From CAYFWF01 sp964346815 (GTDB lineage: Bacteria; Acidobacteriota; Aminicenantia; Aminicenantales; Aminicenantaceae), in the NCBI GenBank assembly GCA_964346815.1, contig CAYFWF010000050.1, positions 145,751 to 209,750 of the forward strand: 64,000 bases of DNA, written 5' to 3'. The notes beneath the pieces are model-generated. The model saw nothing but the letters and a program-made list of their open reading frames with translations. It was not told the DNA's origin and did not search any database. This document shows, in pieces, positions 34,554 through 44,286 of the stretch (the first letter of the stretch is position 1; each line of letters opens with the position of its first letter). Position numbers and translations under genes: made by a program.

Positions 34554-37048
34554 CTGTGACCCTTAGATGTCCTGAATGTGATACCGAAAATCCTTCTGAC
34601 TCACGATTCTGCAAAGCGTGTGCGTCGCCTCTTCGTGATGTGAAGGATGCTGACCTCTCTTACACAAAAACTCTGGAAATTCCCCCCCTGGAGCTCAAAA
34701 GAGGAAGTCTTTTTGCAGAAAGATACGAGATCATCGAGAAGCTGGGCAAAGGTGGAATGGGACATGTTTATCGTGTCGAAGACACAAAAATCAGAGAAGA
34801 AATCGCTCTGAAGCTCATAAAGCCTGAGATTGCCGCTGATAAAAAGACCATCGAGCGCTTCCAGAGTGAGCTGAAAACAGCGCGTAAGATTCGCCACAAA
34901 AATGTCTGCGGCATGTACGATTTAGGGGAAGAGAAAGGGACTCACTATATCACTATGGAATATGTCCCTGGGGAGGATCTCAGGAGCTTCATGAAACGTT
35001 CGAAACAGCTCTCCGTTCTTACGGCTGTTTCTCTCGCCAGGCAGGTCTGCGAAGGATTGGCTGAGGCACATCGATTAGGTGTGGTTCACCGGGACCTTAA
35101 GCCTCAAAATATCATGATAGACCGTGAAGGAAATGCCCATATCATGGACTTTGGGATCGCGCGTACGATGTACACCCCAGAGATGACAGAGGATGGAGCG
35201 ATCATTGGAACGCCCCATTATATGTCACCGGAGCAGGTAGATGGAAAAGAAGTAGATCAGCGTTCAGACCTTTATTCCCTGGGCGTGATCATCTATGAAA
35301 TGGTCACAGGCCGGGTGCCTTTTGAAGGCGACAGTGCGGTGAGTGTGGCCTTGAAGCACAAGACCGAAACGCCCACAAGCCTGAGGGAATTCAATATGCA
35401 TGTTCCAGAGAGCCTCAGCCGGTTGGTCTTCAAATGTATGGAAAAGGATAAAGACAAAAGGTATCGGAGTGCTGAGGAAGTTTTATTAGGCTTGGCCGAC
35501 ATTGAGAAAGAAATCACGGGGGAGACAGAGATCACCGGTGAAAGAAAGACAGGCGTCCAGATATCAGATGAACCTGAATTCCAGCAGTCGATCGCAGTTC
35601 TGCCCTTCAAGGATATGAGCCCCCAGAAAGATCAGGATTATTTCTGCGAAGGCCTGGCTGAAGAACTGATCAATGCACTGACCCAGGTGCAGGACTTGAA
35701 AGTTGCTGCCCGGACCTCTTCTTTTTCGTTCAAGGAAAAGGATGAAGATATCCGTGAGATCGGAAGGATCCTGAATGTCGGGACTGTCCTTGAAGGAAGT
35801 GTCCAGAAGGCAGGAAACCGACTCCGGATCACGGCCCAGCTCATCAATGTTTCTGACGGATACCACCTCTGGTCCGAGCGCTTCGACCAAACCATGGATG
35901 ATATCTTTGCCATCCAGGATGAAATCTCCATGGCCGTTGTAGACAAGCTCAAAGGAGAACTTCAGGAAGCGGACAGGGAGAAAGTCACCAAACGACATAC
36001 GGTCAGCAAAGACGCCTACAACCTGTATCTCAAGGGCCGTTACTTTTTCAACCGGCGTTATCAGGGGGATATGATCAAAGCCGTCGACTTTTACCAGAGA
36101 GCCATCGCTAAAGACTCCCATTACGCCCTTCCTTACGTGGGAATCGCGGATGTCTTCAACATCCTGGGCCAGTGGGCATATATCCATCCCAAAGATGCAT
36201 ACGACACGTCGAAAGCCATGCTCCAGAAGGCCATGGAGATCGACAGCTTGCTCAGCGAAGCCTATTCTTCTTTGGGTTTTATGACCATGGGATTTGAATG
36301 GGATTTCCCTGCTGCAAGGAATTATCTCCTCCGCAGCATCGAGCTGAATCCACAGAATGCCATTGCCCACGCTTGGCATGCTGAAATGTTAGCAACTGCG
36401 GGAAGAAGCGAGGAGGCCATAGCCGAGGCAAAAAAGGCAATCGAGTGCGACCCTTTATTTTCTCTGATTCACTCTCTCCTTGGTGTTGTCCTTGCTATAG
36501 GAGGGGAAGTGGAGGCGGGAAGGGAACAGATCGATAAGGCGATCTCCATGAATCCGGATCAGCCGATGCCCTATCTCTTCCAGGGCATGATGTATCTTAT
36601 AAAGCCTTCTTTGCCTGAAAAAGCCATAGAGCATCTGGAGAAGCCCGTCGAAGCTGGGATGATCCTTGCTTACGGCTGGCTGGGTGCCGCCTATGTCTTG
36701 GCTGGGCAGAGGGATGAGGCGTTGAACATCCTGGAAGAATTGGACAGGAAAGAGAAAGAACGGTACATTCCCCCCTTCAAAAAACTTGGAGTCTACCTGA
36801 AACCGGGACTCAAACACTTCCGTTTCATGAAGAAAAAATATGTCACCCCTATGACGAGATACTTACTGTATCTGGCAATGAATATGCAGGATGAGGCACT
36901 GGAATGGCTCGAAAAATCGGCACAGGAGCGCGACTATTTTTTCCCTGCATTGATCCTGGTGATGGACCGTTTCGATTTTCCCTGGGCCGAAGACATTAAA
37001 GCCCATCCCCGGTTCGTGGCCCTTCAGAAAAAAATCAATATCAAATAA
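34550..37048 (+). CDS. zinc-ribbon Ser/Thr protein kinase with TolB-N-like and TPR domains
   Basis: 832 residues. A zinc ribbon (CPECDTENPSDSRFCKAC) precedes a Hanks-type kinase at about residues 55-315 (glycine loop LGKGGMGHVYR, HRDLKPQNIM, DFG, then HYMSPEQ). A TolB-N/FlgO-like segment spans about 345-465 (QSIAVLPFKDMSPQKDQDYF). TPRs follow from about 480 to the end. No membrane helix is seen, so it is probably cytoplasmic. It should phosphorylate proteins on Ser/Thr; the TPRs may select targets. ATG 34550 is preferred to the in-frame GTG at 34544 because it overlaps the stop of the micro-ORF. The flavoprotein gene follows after 13 bases. Confidence 0.9.
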   Translation: MTVTLRCPECDTENPSDSRFCKACASPLRDVKDADLSYTKTLEIPPLELKRGSLFAERYEIIEKLGKGGMGHVYRVEDTKIREEIALKLIKPEIAADKKTIERFQSELKTARKIRHKNVCGMYDLGEEKGTHYITMEYVPGEDLRSFMKRSKQLSVLTAVSLARQVCEGLAEAHRLGVVHRDLKPQNIMIDREGNAHIMDFGIARTMYTPEMTEDGAIIGTPHYMSPEQVDGKEVDQRSDLYSLGVIIYEMVTGRVPFEGDSAVSVALKHKTETPTSLREFNMHVPESLSRLVFKCMEKDKDKRYRSAEEVLLGLADIEKEITGETEITGERKTGVQISDEPEFQQSIAVLPFKDMSPQKDQDYFCEGLAEELINALTQVQDLKVAARTSSFSFKEKDEDIREIGRILNVGTVLEGSVQKAGNRLRITAQLINVSDGYHLWSERFDQTMDDIFAIQDEISMAVVDKLKGELQEADREKVTKRHTVSKDAYNLYLKGRYFFNRRYQGDMIKAVDFYQRAIAKDSHYALPYVGIADVFNILGQWAYIHPKDAYDTSKAMLQKAMEIDSLLSEAYSSLGFMTMGFEWDFPAARNYLLRSIELNPQNAIAHAWHAEMLATAGRSEEAIAEAKKAIECDPLFSLIHSLLGVVLAIGGEVEAGREQIDKAISMNPDQPMPYLFQGMMYLIKPSLPEKAIEHLEKPVEAGMILAYGWLGAAYVLAGQRDEALNILEELDRKEKERYIPPFKKLGVYLKPGLKHFRFMKKKYVTPMTRYLLYLAMNMQDEALEWLEKSAQERDYFFPALILVMDRFDFPWAEDIKAHPRFVALQKKINIK

Positions 37049-37061
37049 ATCTAGAAACGTT

Positions 37062-38579
37062 ATGAGTGAAAAATCCATCATCGTCATCGGAGCCGGGGTT
37101 GCGGGATTAGCGGCAGCGTGTTATGGACAGATGAACGGCTACGGCGTCCGTATCTTCGAGCAGGATGCAAGGCCAGGTGGATTGTGCACCTCCTGGGAGA
37201 GGAAGGGATTCACCATTAACGCAGGGCTGGCCTTTTTGATCGGTTCAGGTCCAGGCACGAATTTTTTCCGCGTCTGGAAAGAGCTCGGAGTCGTCCCAAA
37301 GATCCGGATGATCGACAGCGAATATTTCGTGATCGTTGAAGGGAAGAAGGGCGAAAAATTCTTGATGTACTCCGATGTGGACTGCCTGGAGAGGCACATG
37401 AGAGAGCTTGCTCCAGAAGACGAAAAGGCTATCGATGAATTCATTCAGGCCGTTCGCATTTTTTCCAGGTATCCGTTGCCCATCGGTAAAGCCCCGGAGC
37501 TGCAAACGGCTTTTGACAAAATGAAGCTGTTGTTGAACCGCTTTCCCTTGATCCGAACCCTGGGAAAATGGAAGAACGTGTCCATTAGGGACTTCGCCGA
37601 CCGCTTCAAAAATCCCTTTCTGAGGGAGGCTTTGTTCCAGAGCAAAGCTCTGTTCTCCGACGATCTTCCCGTGATGCTGATCCACCTGATTGTCGCAGGA
37701 GGCCACCTGAAATCCGCCGGATATCCCGAAGGGGGTGGGCTCGTATTCTCACAGGCCATCGAAAAAAGGTTTCGTGATCTGGGCGGCACCGTCGAATACC
37801 AATCATGTGTGGATAAGATCTTGGTCGAAAACAACAAGGCTGTGGGTATCCGCCTGGAAAATGGAAGCAAGCATTATGCCGATTCTGTGATCTCTGCTGC
37901 TGATGGAAGAACAACCATCTTTCATATGCTGGATGGGAAATACGTCGATGATAAGATTCGTGGCTGTTATGACAGCTTTCCTCTCTGTAATCCCGTCATC
38001 ATCGTAGCCTTGGGCGTTTCCAGGCGATTCGAGAATCTCCCTCATTCAGCGGCCGGAATCATCTATCCCCTTAAAGAACCGGTAGACATTGGAGGATTGA
38101 AAATAGAAAGGCTTCGGCCGATGATTTACAATTTCGACCCTACCCTTGCACCAATTGGCAAGACACTTATAAGGATTGTGCTCCCTGCGGACTATGATTA
38201 CTGGAGGGGGCTGCGGAACCACCATGGCAGATACGATGAAGAAAAAGTCAAAGTGGCAGAGACTGTCATCCGCCTGTTGGAACAGCGGTTTCCAGGGATT
38301 TCTTCCGATGTAGAGATGCAGGATGTGGCCACCCCGCTCACCTTCGAGCGCTACACGGGCAACTGGAAAGGGAGCATCATCGGTTGGGATCTGACCACCA
38401 AAACTGTTTTCAGGCCTTTGCCTAAGACTCTCCCCGGCCTTGAAAATTTCTGGATGGCCGGCCAATGGGTGGAGCCTGGAGGTGGCATTCCCTTTGTCGC
38501 CCTTTCGGGCCGGAATGTCATCCAGCTCATCGCAAGAAGAGACAAAAAACCTTTTGTCACAAGTGTTTCAAAATCTTAG
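37062..38579 (+). CDS. FAD-dependent oxidoreductase, phytoene desaturase/isomerase-like
   Basis: 505 residues. The dinucleotide-binding motif VIGAGVAGLAAACYG is at the N-terminus, followed by EQDARPGGLCTSW and FTINAGLAFLIGSGPG, as in the carotenoid desaturase/isomerase group. The C-terminal FAD motif reads NFWMAGQWVEPGGGIPFVAL. It probably oxidises or isomerises a polyunsaturated lipid or isoprenoid. No other carotenoid genes are present here, so a carotenoid role is not supported. It starts 13 bases after the kinase gene with a weak ribosome site and is followed by gcvPA after 33 bases. Confidence 0.85.
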   Translation: MSEKSIIVIGAGVAGLAAACYGQMNGYGVRIFEQDARPGGLCTSWERKGFTINAGLAFLIGSGPGTNFFRVWKELGVVPKIRMIDSEYFVIVEGKKGEKFLMYSDVDCLERHMRELAPEDEKAIDEFIQAVRIFSRYPLPIGKAPELQTAFDKMKLLLNRFPLIRTLGKWKNVSIRDFADRFKNPFLREALFQSKALFSDDLPVMLIHLIVAGGHLKSAGYPEGGGLVFSQAIEKRFRDLGGTVEYQSCVDKILVENNKAVGIRLENGSKHYADSVISAADGRTTIFHMLDGKYVDDKIRGCYDSFPLCNPVIIVALGVSRRFENLPHSAAGIIYPLKEPVDIGGLKIERLRPMIYNFDPTLAPIGKTLIRIVLPADYDYWRGLRNHHGRYDEEKVKVAETVIRLLEQRFPGISSDVEMQDVATPLTFERYTGNWKGSIIGWDLTTKTVFRPLPKTLPGLENFWMAGQWVEPGGGIPFVALSGRNVIQLIARRDKKPFVTSVSKS

Positions 38580-38612
38580 TCGTTTTGTTGTGACCATTTT
38601 TAGGAGGTGCCC

Positions 38613-40022
38613 ATGAAAAAGAAAGATGCCTTTGTCCATCCCTATATTCCCAACTCAGTGCCCCAGGTGAAAGCTAAGATGATGGAGGCGATCGGAGTCG
38701 GGGATATCGAAGACCTGTATGCGGATATTCCAGAACATTTACGGTTCAAGCGGGATTTGAATTTGCCAGAAGGGCTGCCCTCGGAACACGCTTTGAAGCA
38801 GCATGTGGAAAAGATCCTTTCCAAGAATGAGACCTGCCAGGAGTCCATCAGTTTTTTAGGGGGAGGATGCTGGCCGCATTATGTTCCGGCGATTTGTGAT
38901 GAAATCAACCAGCGGTCAGAGTTTTTGACCGCATATGCAGGCGAGCCCTATGAGGACCACGGCCGGTTTCAGGCTCTTTTCGAATACCAGAGCCTGATGG
39001 CTGAGCTTCTGGATATGGATGTGGTCAACGTCCCGACCTATGACTGGTGCCAGGCAGCCAGCACTTCACTCCGGATGGCCGAGCGCATCACCCAGCGCGG
39101 GGAAGTGCTGGTTGCAGATACCGTTGCGCCAGACCGGCTTTCGGCGATAAGGAACTATTGCGAGCCTGTGGTCAAGGTCACGTTGGTTAAGCACATGCCT
39201 GAAACAGGATGGGTGGATTTGGCCGATCTGAAGGATAAGATATCCAAAAATATTGCCGGCATGTATTTTGAAAATCCCTCTTTCCTAGGCTTTATCGAAA
39301 GCCAGGGTCAGCTCATTTCCGATATTGTGCATGGAAACGGAGCGCTGTGTGTAGTGGGAGTGGATCCCATCTCATTAGGCGTGCTGACACCACCCAGCCA
39401 TTATGGAGCGGATATTGTCTGCGGAGACGTTCAGCCTCTGGGTGTCCGCATGAACTACGGCGGTGCATTGGGAGGATTCATCGCCGCGCCTGATGAAGAG
39501 AGATTCGTGATGGAATATCCTTCCCGGCTCTTCGGGGTCACAAAAACCTCTGTGGATGGTGAATACGGATTCGGCGATGTGGCCTATGACAGGACATCAT
39601 TCGGAGTCCGGGAGAGAGGCAAGGAATTTGTAGGAACAGCTGCCGCACTATGGGGCATCACCGCTGCTGTCTACCTGTCTTTGATGGGTCCTAAGGGCAT
39701 GAAAGATCTGGGGCAGCGTATCTTGCAGAAATCGCAGTATGTCATGAGAAGGCTTTCAGGAATAGAAAGGGTGAAAGCACCTCGGTTCGCATCGGCACAC
39801 TTTAAAGAGTTCGTGGTGGATTTCAACGACACCGAGAAATCTGTCAGCCAGATCAACAAGTCTTTATTGACCCGCGGCATATTTGGGGGGAAGGATCTCA
39901 GCCGCGAATTTCCTGACCTGGCTCAGTGTGCCTTGTATTGTGTGACAGAAGTCCATTCCCAGGACGATATCGATAGCCTCGTGGATGCCTTGGCGGATTG
40001 TCTATCATCTGAGGAAGAATGA
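38613..40022 (+). CDS. gcvPA: glycine dehydrogenase (decarboxylating) subunit 1
   Basis: 469 residues, the N-terminal half of the split P-protein. Typical segments are FLGGGCWPHYVPAICDEINQ, FLTAYAGEPYEDHGRFQALF and CGDVQPLGVRMNYGG. It works as a heterotetramer with GcvPB to decarboxylate glycine and pass the aminomethyl group to lipoylated GcvH. AGGAGG lies five bases before ATG 38613, which is therefore chosen over the in-frame GTG at 38607. gcvPB follows after 15 bases. gcvT, gcvH and lpd are not in the window. Confidence 0.95.
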   Translation: MKKKDAFVHPYIPNSVPQVKAKMMEAIGVGDIEDLYADIPEHLRFKRDLNLPEGLPSEHALKQHVEKILSKNETCQESISFLGGGCWPHYVPAICDEINQRSEFLTAYAGEPYEDHGRFQALFEYQSLMAELLDMDVVNVPTYDWCQAASTSLRMAERITQRGEVLVADTVAPDRLSAIRNYCEPVVKVTLVKHMPETGWVDLADLKDKISKNIAGMYFENPSFLGFIESQGQLISDIVHGNGALCVVGVDPISLGVLTPPSHYGADIVCGDVQPLGVRMNYGGALGGFIAAPDEERFVMEYPSRLFGVTKTSVDGEYGFGDVAYDRTSFGVRERGKEFVGTAAALWGITAAVYLSLMGPKGMKDLGQRILQKSQYVMRRLSGIERVKAPRFASAHFKEFVVDFNDTEKSVSQINKSLLTRGIFGGKDLSREFPDLAQCALYCVTEVHSQDDIDSLVDALADCLSSEEE

Positions 40023-40037
40023 GAAGCGGAGGGGAAA

Positions 40038-41615
40038 ATGACCAAGGAAAATAAAAGAAAATACAGATTAAGGGAAAATTTTCATCAAGCCAAATGGGAC
40101 GAGCCGATAATCTTCGAACTCCACACGCCTGGCGAAAGAGGAATCCTGGTGCCAGAAGCAGAATCCGAAGTGGTTGATGCTGTGGGTGATGGAATTTCGG
40201 CATTGCCCCGAAGCATGATTCGGGAGCAGGAGCCTGCCCTTCCAGAGGTTTCGCAGATGCGTGTCCTGAAGCATTATTTACGTCTCTCACAGCAATGCCT
40301 GGGAGCAGATTTTAATATCGACATCGGCCAGGGTACCTGCACTATGAAATACAGCCCGAAGATCAACAAAATGCTGGCTGCGTCTCCCAAGACGACGGAA
40401 ATTCATCCCTGGCAGGATAACAGCACAGTTCAGGGTGCCTTAGAGATCATGCATAAACTCGATATTTTTCTTCGCGAGATATCTGGAATGAGCCGTTTCA
40501 GTTTGCAGCCCAGCTCCGGTTCTGCCGCGATTTTTATCATGGCCTCTATGGTTCGTGCTTTTCAAGCCTTCAATGGCGAGGCGGAAAAAAGGGATGAGAT
40601 CATCACCACCATATTCTCCCATCCCTCGGATGCAGCAGCTGCGGCTGTCAAGGGATATAAAATCATAACGCTGTACCACGACGAAGATGGATTGGTCAGC
40701 GTGGACGCTTTGAAGGAAGCCGTATCTGACCGTACGGCTGCACTATTTATCACCAATCCTGAGGATACAGGGATATTCAATCCGGATATCGCAGAGTTCA
40801 CCCGTCTCGTCCATGAGGCGGGGGGATTGTGCGGCTATGATCAGGCCAATGCCAACGGAATATTGGGCATCACCCGAGCCAAGGAGGCCGGTTTTGATCT
40901 GTGTTTCTTCAACCTGCACAAGACTTTTTCAGCCCCCCATGGTTGTGGGGGTCCCGCGGCAGGAGCTCTGGGAGTCACGGACAATCTCATCGATTTTCTT
41001 CCTGTTCCGTTAGTTGAACAGGAGAGCGAAAGATATTATCTGAATTATGACATCCCTCACACCATAGGCAAAACCAGAGGTTTCTATGGAGTTTTTCCAG
41101 TCATCCTCAAGGCCTATTCCTGGATCATGAGTCTCGGGGGAGCAGGGCTCAAAGAGGCAGCCCAGGTGGCGGTGCTCAACAACAATTATCTTCTCGAAAA
41201 TATCAAGAAAATCAGAGGAGCCGCGTCTCCATTTGCGGCAGGCAAACACCGCATCGAACAGGTACGTTACACCTGGGAGCCGCTCACCCAGGAAACCGGG
41301 GTAACGACCGAAGATGTCACCTGCCGCATGGCTGATTTCGGTTTTCATCTTTGGTCCAGCCATCATCCTTTTGTCGTGCCCCAGCCATTCACCATCGAGC
41401 CGACTGAGTCCTACTCCAAAGATGAGCTGGATGAATACCTGGAAGGGCTGAGACAGGTGGTTGAGGAAGCCTATGAAAATCCTGAATTTGTGAAAAATGC
41501 CCCCTATAACAGCGTTGTCCATAAGATCGACCACAGCACGCTCGATGACCCGGAGAAATGGGCGATTACCTGGAGATCGTATCTGAAAAAACATAAAATG
41601 AGTAAAAAAGATTAA
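40038..41615 (+). CDS. gcvPB: glycine dehydrogenase (decarboxylating) subunit 2
   Basis: 525 residues, the C-terminal half of the split P-protein, with the PLP-binding Lys in FFNLHKTFSAPHGCGGPAAG. The substrate and PLP region includes SRFSLQPSSGSAAIFIMASM and GLCGYDQANANGILGI. GGAGGGGAAA precedes the ATG. The ATP-NAD-kinase-family gene starts 6 bases downstream, so the operon continues. The reaction releases CO2 from glycine and feeds one-carbon metabolism, or runs in reverse to make glycine. Confidence 0.95.
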   Translation: MTKENKRKYRLRENFHQAKWDEPIIFELHTPGERGILVPEAESEVVDAVGDGISALPRSMIREQEPALPEVSQMRVLKHYLRLSQQCLGADFNIDIGQGTCTMKYSPKINKMLAASPKTTEIHPWQDNSTVQGALEIMHKLDIFLREISGMSRFSLQPSSGSAAIFIMASMVRAFQAFNGEAEKRDEIITTIFSHPSDAAAAAVKGYKIITLYHDEDGLVSVDALKEAVSDRTAALFITNPEDTGIFNPDIAEFTRLVHEAGGLCGYDQANANGILGITRAKEAGFDLCFFNLHKTFSAPHGCGGPAAGALGVTDNLIDFLPVPLVEQESERYYLNYDIPHTIGKTRGFYGVFPVILKAYSWIMSLGGAGLKEAAQVAVLNNNYLLENIKKIRGAASPFAAGKHRIEQVRYTWEPLTQETGVTTEDVTCRMADFGFHLWSSHHPFVVPQPFTIEPTESYSKDELDEYLEGLRQVVEEAYENPEFVKNAPYNSVVHKIDHSTLDDPEKWAITWRSYLKKHKMSKKD

Positions 41616-41621
41616 GAAGCA

Positions 41622-42740
41622 TTGAAAAAATTAGGATTGATCGTGAATCCGATTGCTGGAATGGGGGGAAAAGTCGGACTGAAAGGAACAGACGGCATCG
41701 ATATTCTTAACAGAGCTAAAGGTCTCGGGGCTAAGCCCGAATCACCGCGGCGGACAGTCGAAGCTCTCCAAATGCTTCACCCTCTTAGAAATGAGATGGA
41801 ATTGATCACCTATCCTGCAGAGATGGGCGAATACGCTGCGGTGGAGTGCGGCTTCAGGCCTCATGTTATCGGCACAATAGATGTTGGCCGGACAGATGCG
41901 GTTGACACCCAAAGAGCCTGTAAAGACCTCAGAGCTCATGGTGTGGATCTTCTGCTTTTTGCGGGTGGTGATGGGACAGCGCGGGATATTTATGCTGCTA
42001 TCAGAGATACGGTGGTCGTTTTAGGTATTCCCACGGGTGTGAAGATGCATTCAGCAGTCTTTGCCTGTAATCCACTGAGAGCCGGTGAACTTTCTTCTTT
42101 ATTTTTACAGAACAGGATTAAACGAATCAGGGAAGCCGAGGTCATGGATATCGATGAGGAATCCGTAAGAAGGGGGATTGTTGCAGCCAAACTTTTTGGA
42201 TACCTGAAGATTCCCTATGAACGGAGGCACATTCAAGGGTTGAAGGCAGGAAGCATGCCCCTAGAGCATGCAGCCCAGGATGCCATTGCCCAGGATATTA
42301 TCGAACACATGGATGATGACTGTCTTTACATCCTAGGCCCTGGTACAACCACCAGGGCAATTTTAGAGAGATTGGGATTGGAGGGTACTCTTTTAGGAGT
42401 CGACCTGGTCAAAGAAAAAAAACTGCTCGGCAAGGACCTGAATGAGAAACAATTGCTGGAGCACATTGAAGATAAAAAAAATGTGAAGATCATTGTCACG
42501 CCTATCGGAGGGCAAGGATATCTGTTTGGGAGAGGCAATCAACAAATAAGCGCCGAAGTCATCAAAAGAACCGGCGTCATCAATATCATCGTTGCAGCGA
42601 CTGCTGATAAGATCAATTCTTATCTAGGCCGTCCCCTTCTGGTCGATACTGGAGAGAAAAGCATTGATCGGCTGATCAGCGGATACATCAAGGTTGTTTC
42701 TGGCTATAAAGAGAGAATCGTCTACAGAGTAACACATTAA
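41622..42740 (+). CDS. ATP-NAD kinase family protein (AcoX/NadK-like)
   Basis: 372 residues starting at TTG, with AAGAAG just upstream. The N-terminus VNPIAGMGGKVGLKGTDG and the nucleotide motif LLFAGGDGTARDIY match the ATP-NAD kinase/AcoX superfamily. It is longer than classical NadK (about 300 residues), and the C-terminal half (GPGTTTRAILERLG, TPIGGQGYLFGRGNQQIS) is typical of the AcoX-like branch. It may phosphorylate NAD or a related metabolite; the branch is poorly characterised. Lying between gcvPB and an SDR gene, it could supply NADP or process a glycine-pathway cofactor; that is inference. Confidence 0.87.
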   Translation: MKKLGLIVNPIAGMGGKVGLKGTDGIDILNRAKGLGAKPESPRRTVEALQMLHPLRNEMELITYPAEMGEYAAVECGFRPHVIGTIDVGRTDAVDTQRACKDLRAHGVDLLLFAGGDGTARDIYAAIRDTVVVLGIPTGVKMHSAVFACNPLRAGELSSLFLQNRIKRIREAEVMDIDEESVRRGIVAAKLFGYLKIPYERRHIQGLKAGSMPLEHAAQDAIAQDIIEHMDDDCLYILGPGTTTRAILERLGLEGTLLGVDLVKEKKLLGKDLNEKQLLEHIEDKKNVKIIVTPIGGQGYLFGRGNQQISAEVIKRTGVINIIVAATADKINSYLGRPLLVDTGEKSIDRLISGYIKVVSGYKERIVYRVTH

Positions 42741-42779
42741 AGTAATAACGAATATTTTAACTGAGAAAGGGAGAAATCC

Positions 42780-43532
42780 ATGAGAGGATTGGAAAACAAA
42801 AGAGTGCTTATTACAGGGGGCGCCGGTGGAATCGGTGCAGCCACAGCCAAGCGTTTTCTGGAAGAAGGTTCGCGTGTATTCATATTGGACCACGATGCGG
42901 AGGCCTGTGATCTCCTGCAAAGGGAACTGCCTTCAATGGAAGGCACGCTGACCGCAGACGTTTCAAAATTAGAGGAAGTTAATGGAGCTTTTAGCGAACT
43001 GGATATTCTCTGTGAGGGTCTGGATATCCTGATTAACAATGCCGGGATCAGTATCCGTCACAATTTCTTGGATATCAGGCCTGAAGAATGGCTTCGAATA
43101 ATGGCAGTCAATTTGAATGGTGCATTTTACGTAGCTCAGGCGGCTGCGAGACGGATGAAGGCTCAAGGATCAGGGGTTATTATAAACATGGCCTCCACAA
43201 ACGGGATGACCGGGTATCCATACTATGCAGGCTACAATGCCTCAAAAGCAGGTGTGATTGCCTTGACGAAATCCATGGCCCTGGAGCTGGCGCCAGCAGT
43301 GCGGGTGCTCGCTGTCTGTCCGGGGTATGTTCTGACTCCGATGCAGAAGGCGGAATACACGCCTGAAATGTTGGAGGACGCGAATAAGAAAGTTCCTCTT
43401 CTTCGGCATGCTCAGCCCGAAGAGGTGGCTGCCCTGTTTGCCTTTTTGGCCTCGGAGGAAGCAAGCTATATGACAGGACACTGCTATATGATCGATGGGG
43501 GAGAGCTGGCTGGGGGACTGGCGAGCAGATAA
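42780..43532 (+). CDS. short-chain dehydrogenase/reductase (SDR)
   Basis: 250 residues, classical SDR. Cofactor motif TGGAGGIGAATAKRF, then DILINNAGISI, the active site YNASKAG after a Ser-containing segment (INMASTNGMTGYP), and CPGYVLTPMQKAEY. It should oxidise or reduce an alcohol or carbonyl with NAD(P)(H); an acidic residue after the second strand (FILDHDAEA) suggests NAD(H). GGGAGAAATCC precedes the ATG. It sits between the NAD-kinase-like gene and the oxidoreductase operon, with a 195-base gap before the latter. Confidence 0.92.
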   Translation: MRGLENKRVLITGGAGGIGAATAKRFLEEGSRVFILDHDAEACDLLQRELPSMEGTLTADVSKLEEVNGAFSELDILCEGLDILINNAGISIRHNFLDIRPEEWLRIMAVNLNGAFYVAQAAARRMKAQGSGVIINMASTNGMTGYPYYAGYNASKAGVIALTKSMALELAPAVRVLAVCPGYVLTPMQKAEYTPEMLEDANKKVPLLRHAQPEEVAALFAFLASEEASYMTGHCYMIDGGELAGGLASR

Positions 43533-43727
43533 ATAATAAATGCCGGTTAGATTTGAAGTTCACCATCCCGCAATGAAAAAAATCCGGACAGATCAGGTTT
43601 GCATCTGTTTATGGAGAACTATATTATGATGAATGCGAAGCGTTCAGAAAGGAATGAGAAGTTTTCAGAATATTCCTTCGAACTCAATTCATAAAAAAGG
43701 TTCCCGAATGTGTGGAAGGAGATGTCA

Positions 43728-44270
43728 ATGATAGAGATTCGGTTTCATGGAAGAGGAGGCCAGGGAACGGTGGTCGCTTCGAAAATTCTGGCCGATGCGA
43801 TAACTAAAGAAGGGAATTATGTTCAGGCATATCCGGAATTCGGAGTGGAGAGAAGAGGCGCGCCTGTCTATGCATTCATCCGCATAGGTGATAAGCCGAT
43901 CTATGATAAGAGTAGAATATATGATCCTGACCATGTCGTTGTCGTGGAGCCCACTCTTGTTGAAGCCATCGACGTCACGGAAGGTTTGAAAGAGGGGGGT
44001 TGGATAATTGTGAACAGCGATAAAAGACCTGAAGATTTAGATTTTCAAGTTAATTATAAGGTTGCGACCATAGACGCCATGAATATCGCCTTAAAACATA
44101 AGCTGGGAACGAGATCAGCTCCCATAGTCAACACCGCGATGGTGGGAGCTGTGGTCAAAATCCTAGGATTGGCAAGGATCGAATCCGTTTTGGAAGCTGT
44201 ACGTGAAGGAGTTCCTGTAAAACCTGAAGAAAATGTAAAAGCCGCTCGGGAAGCTTTTGAAAAGGCTTAA
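43728..44270 (+). CDS. porG: 2-oxoacid:ferredoxin oxidoreductase, gamma subunit
   Basis: 180 residues. The N-terminus IEIRFHGRGGQGTVVASKIL and YPEFGVERRGAPVYAFIRI are typical of the gamma subunit. It is the first gene of a four-gene unit in the order gamma-delta-alpha-beta. AAGGAG lies six bases before ATG 43728; an in-frame GTG at 43710 precedes that site and is rejected. The enzyme oxidises pyruvate or a branched-chain 2-oxoacid to the acyl-CoA with reduced ferredoxin. Confidence 0.92.
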   Translation: MIEIRFHGRGGQGTVVASKILADAITKEGNYVQAYPEFGVERRGAPVYAFIRIGDKPIYDKSRIYDPDHVVVVEPTLVEAIDVTEGLKEGGWIIVNSDKRPEDLDFQVNYKVATIDAMNIALKHKLGTRSAPIVNTAMVGAVVKILGLARIESVLEAVREGVPVKPEENVKAAREAFEKA

Positions 44271-44286
44271 GAGAGGAATTTTAATC

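Noticed and set aside
35564..36379. 271-codon open frame on the minus strand
   Set aside because: Antisense to the kinase/TPR gene, without motifs or start signals.
43626..43694. 22-codon frame in the gap before porG with ATGGAG upstream
   Set aside because: Polar, no recognisable feature, and too short to support without conservation data.
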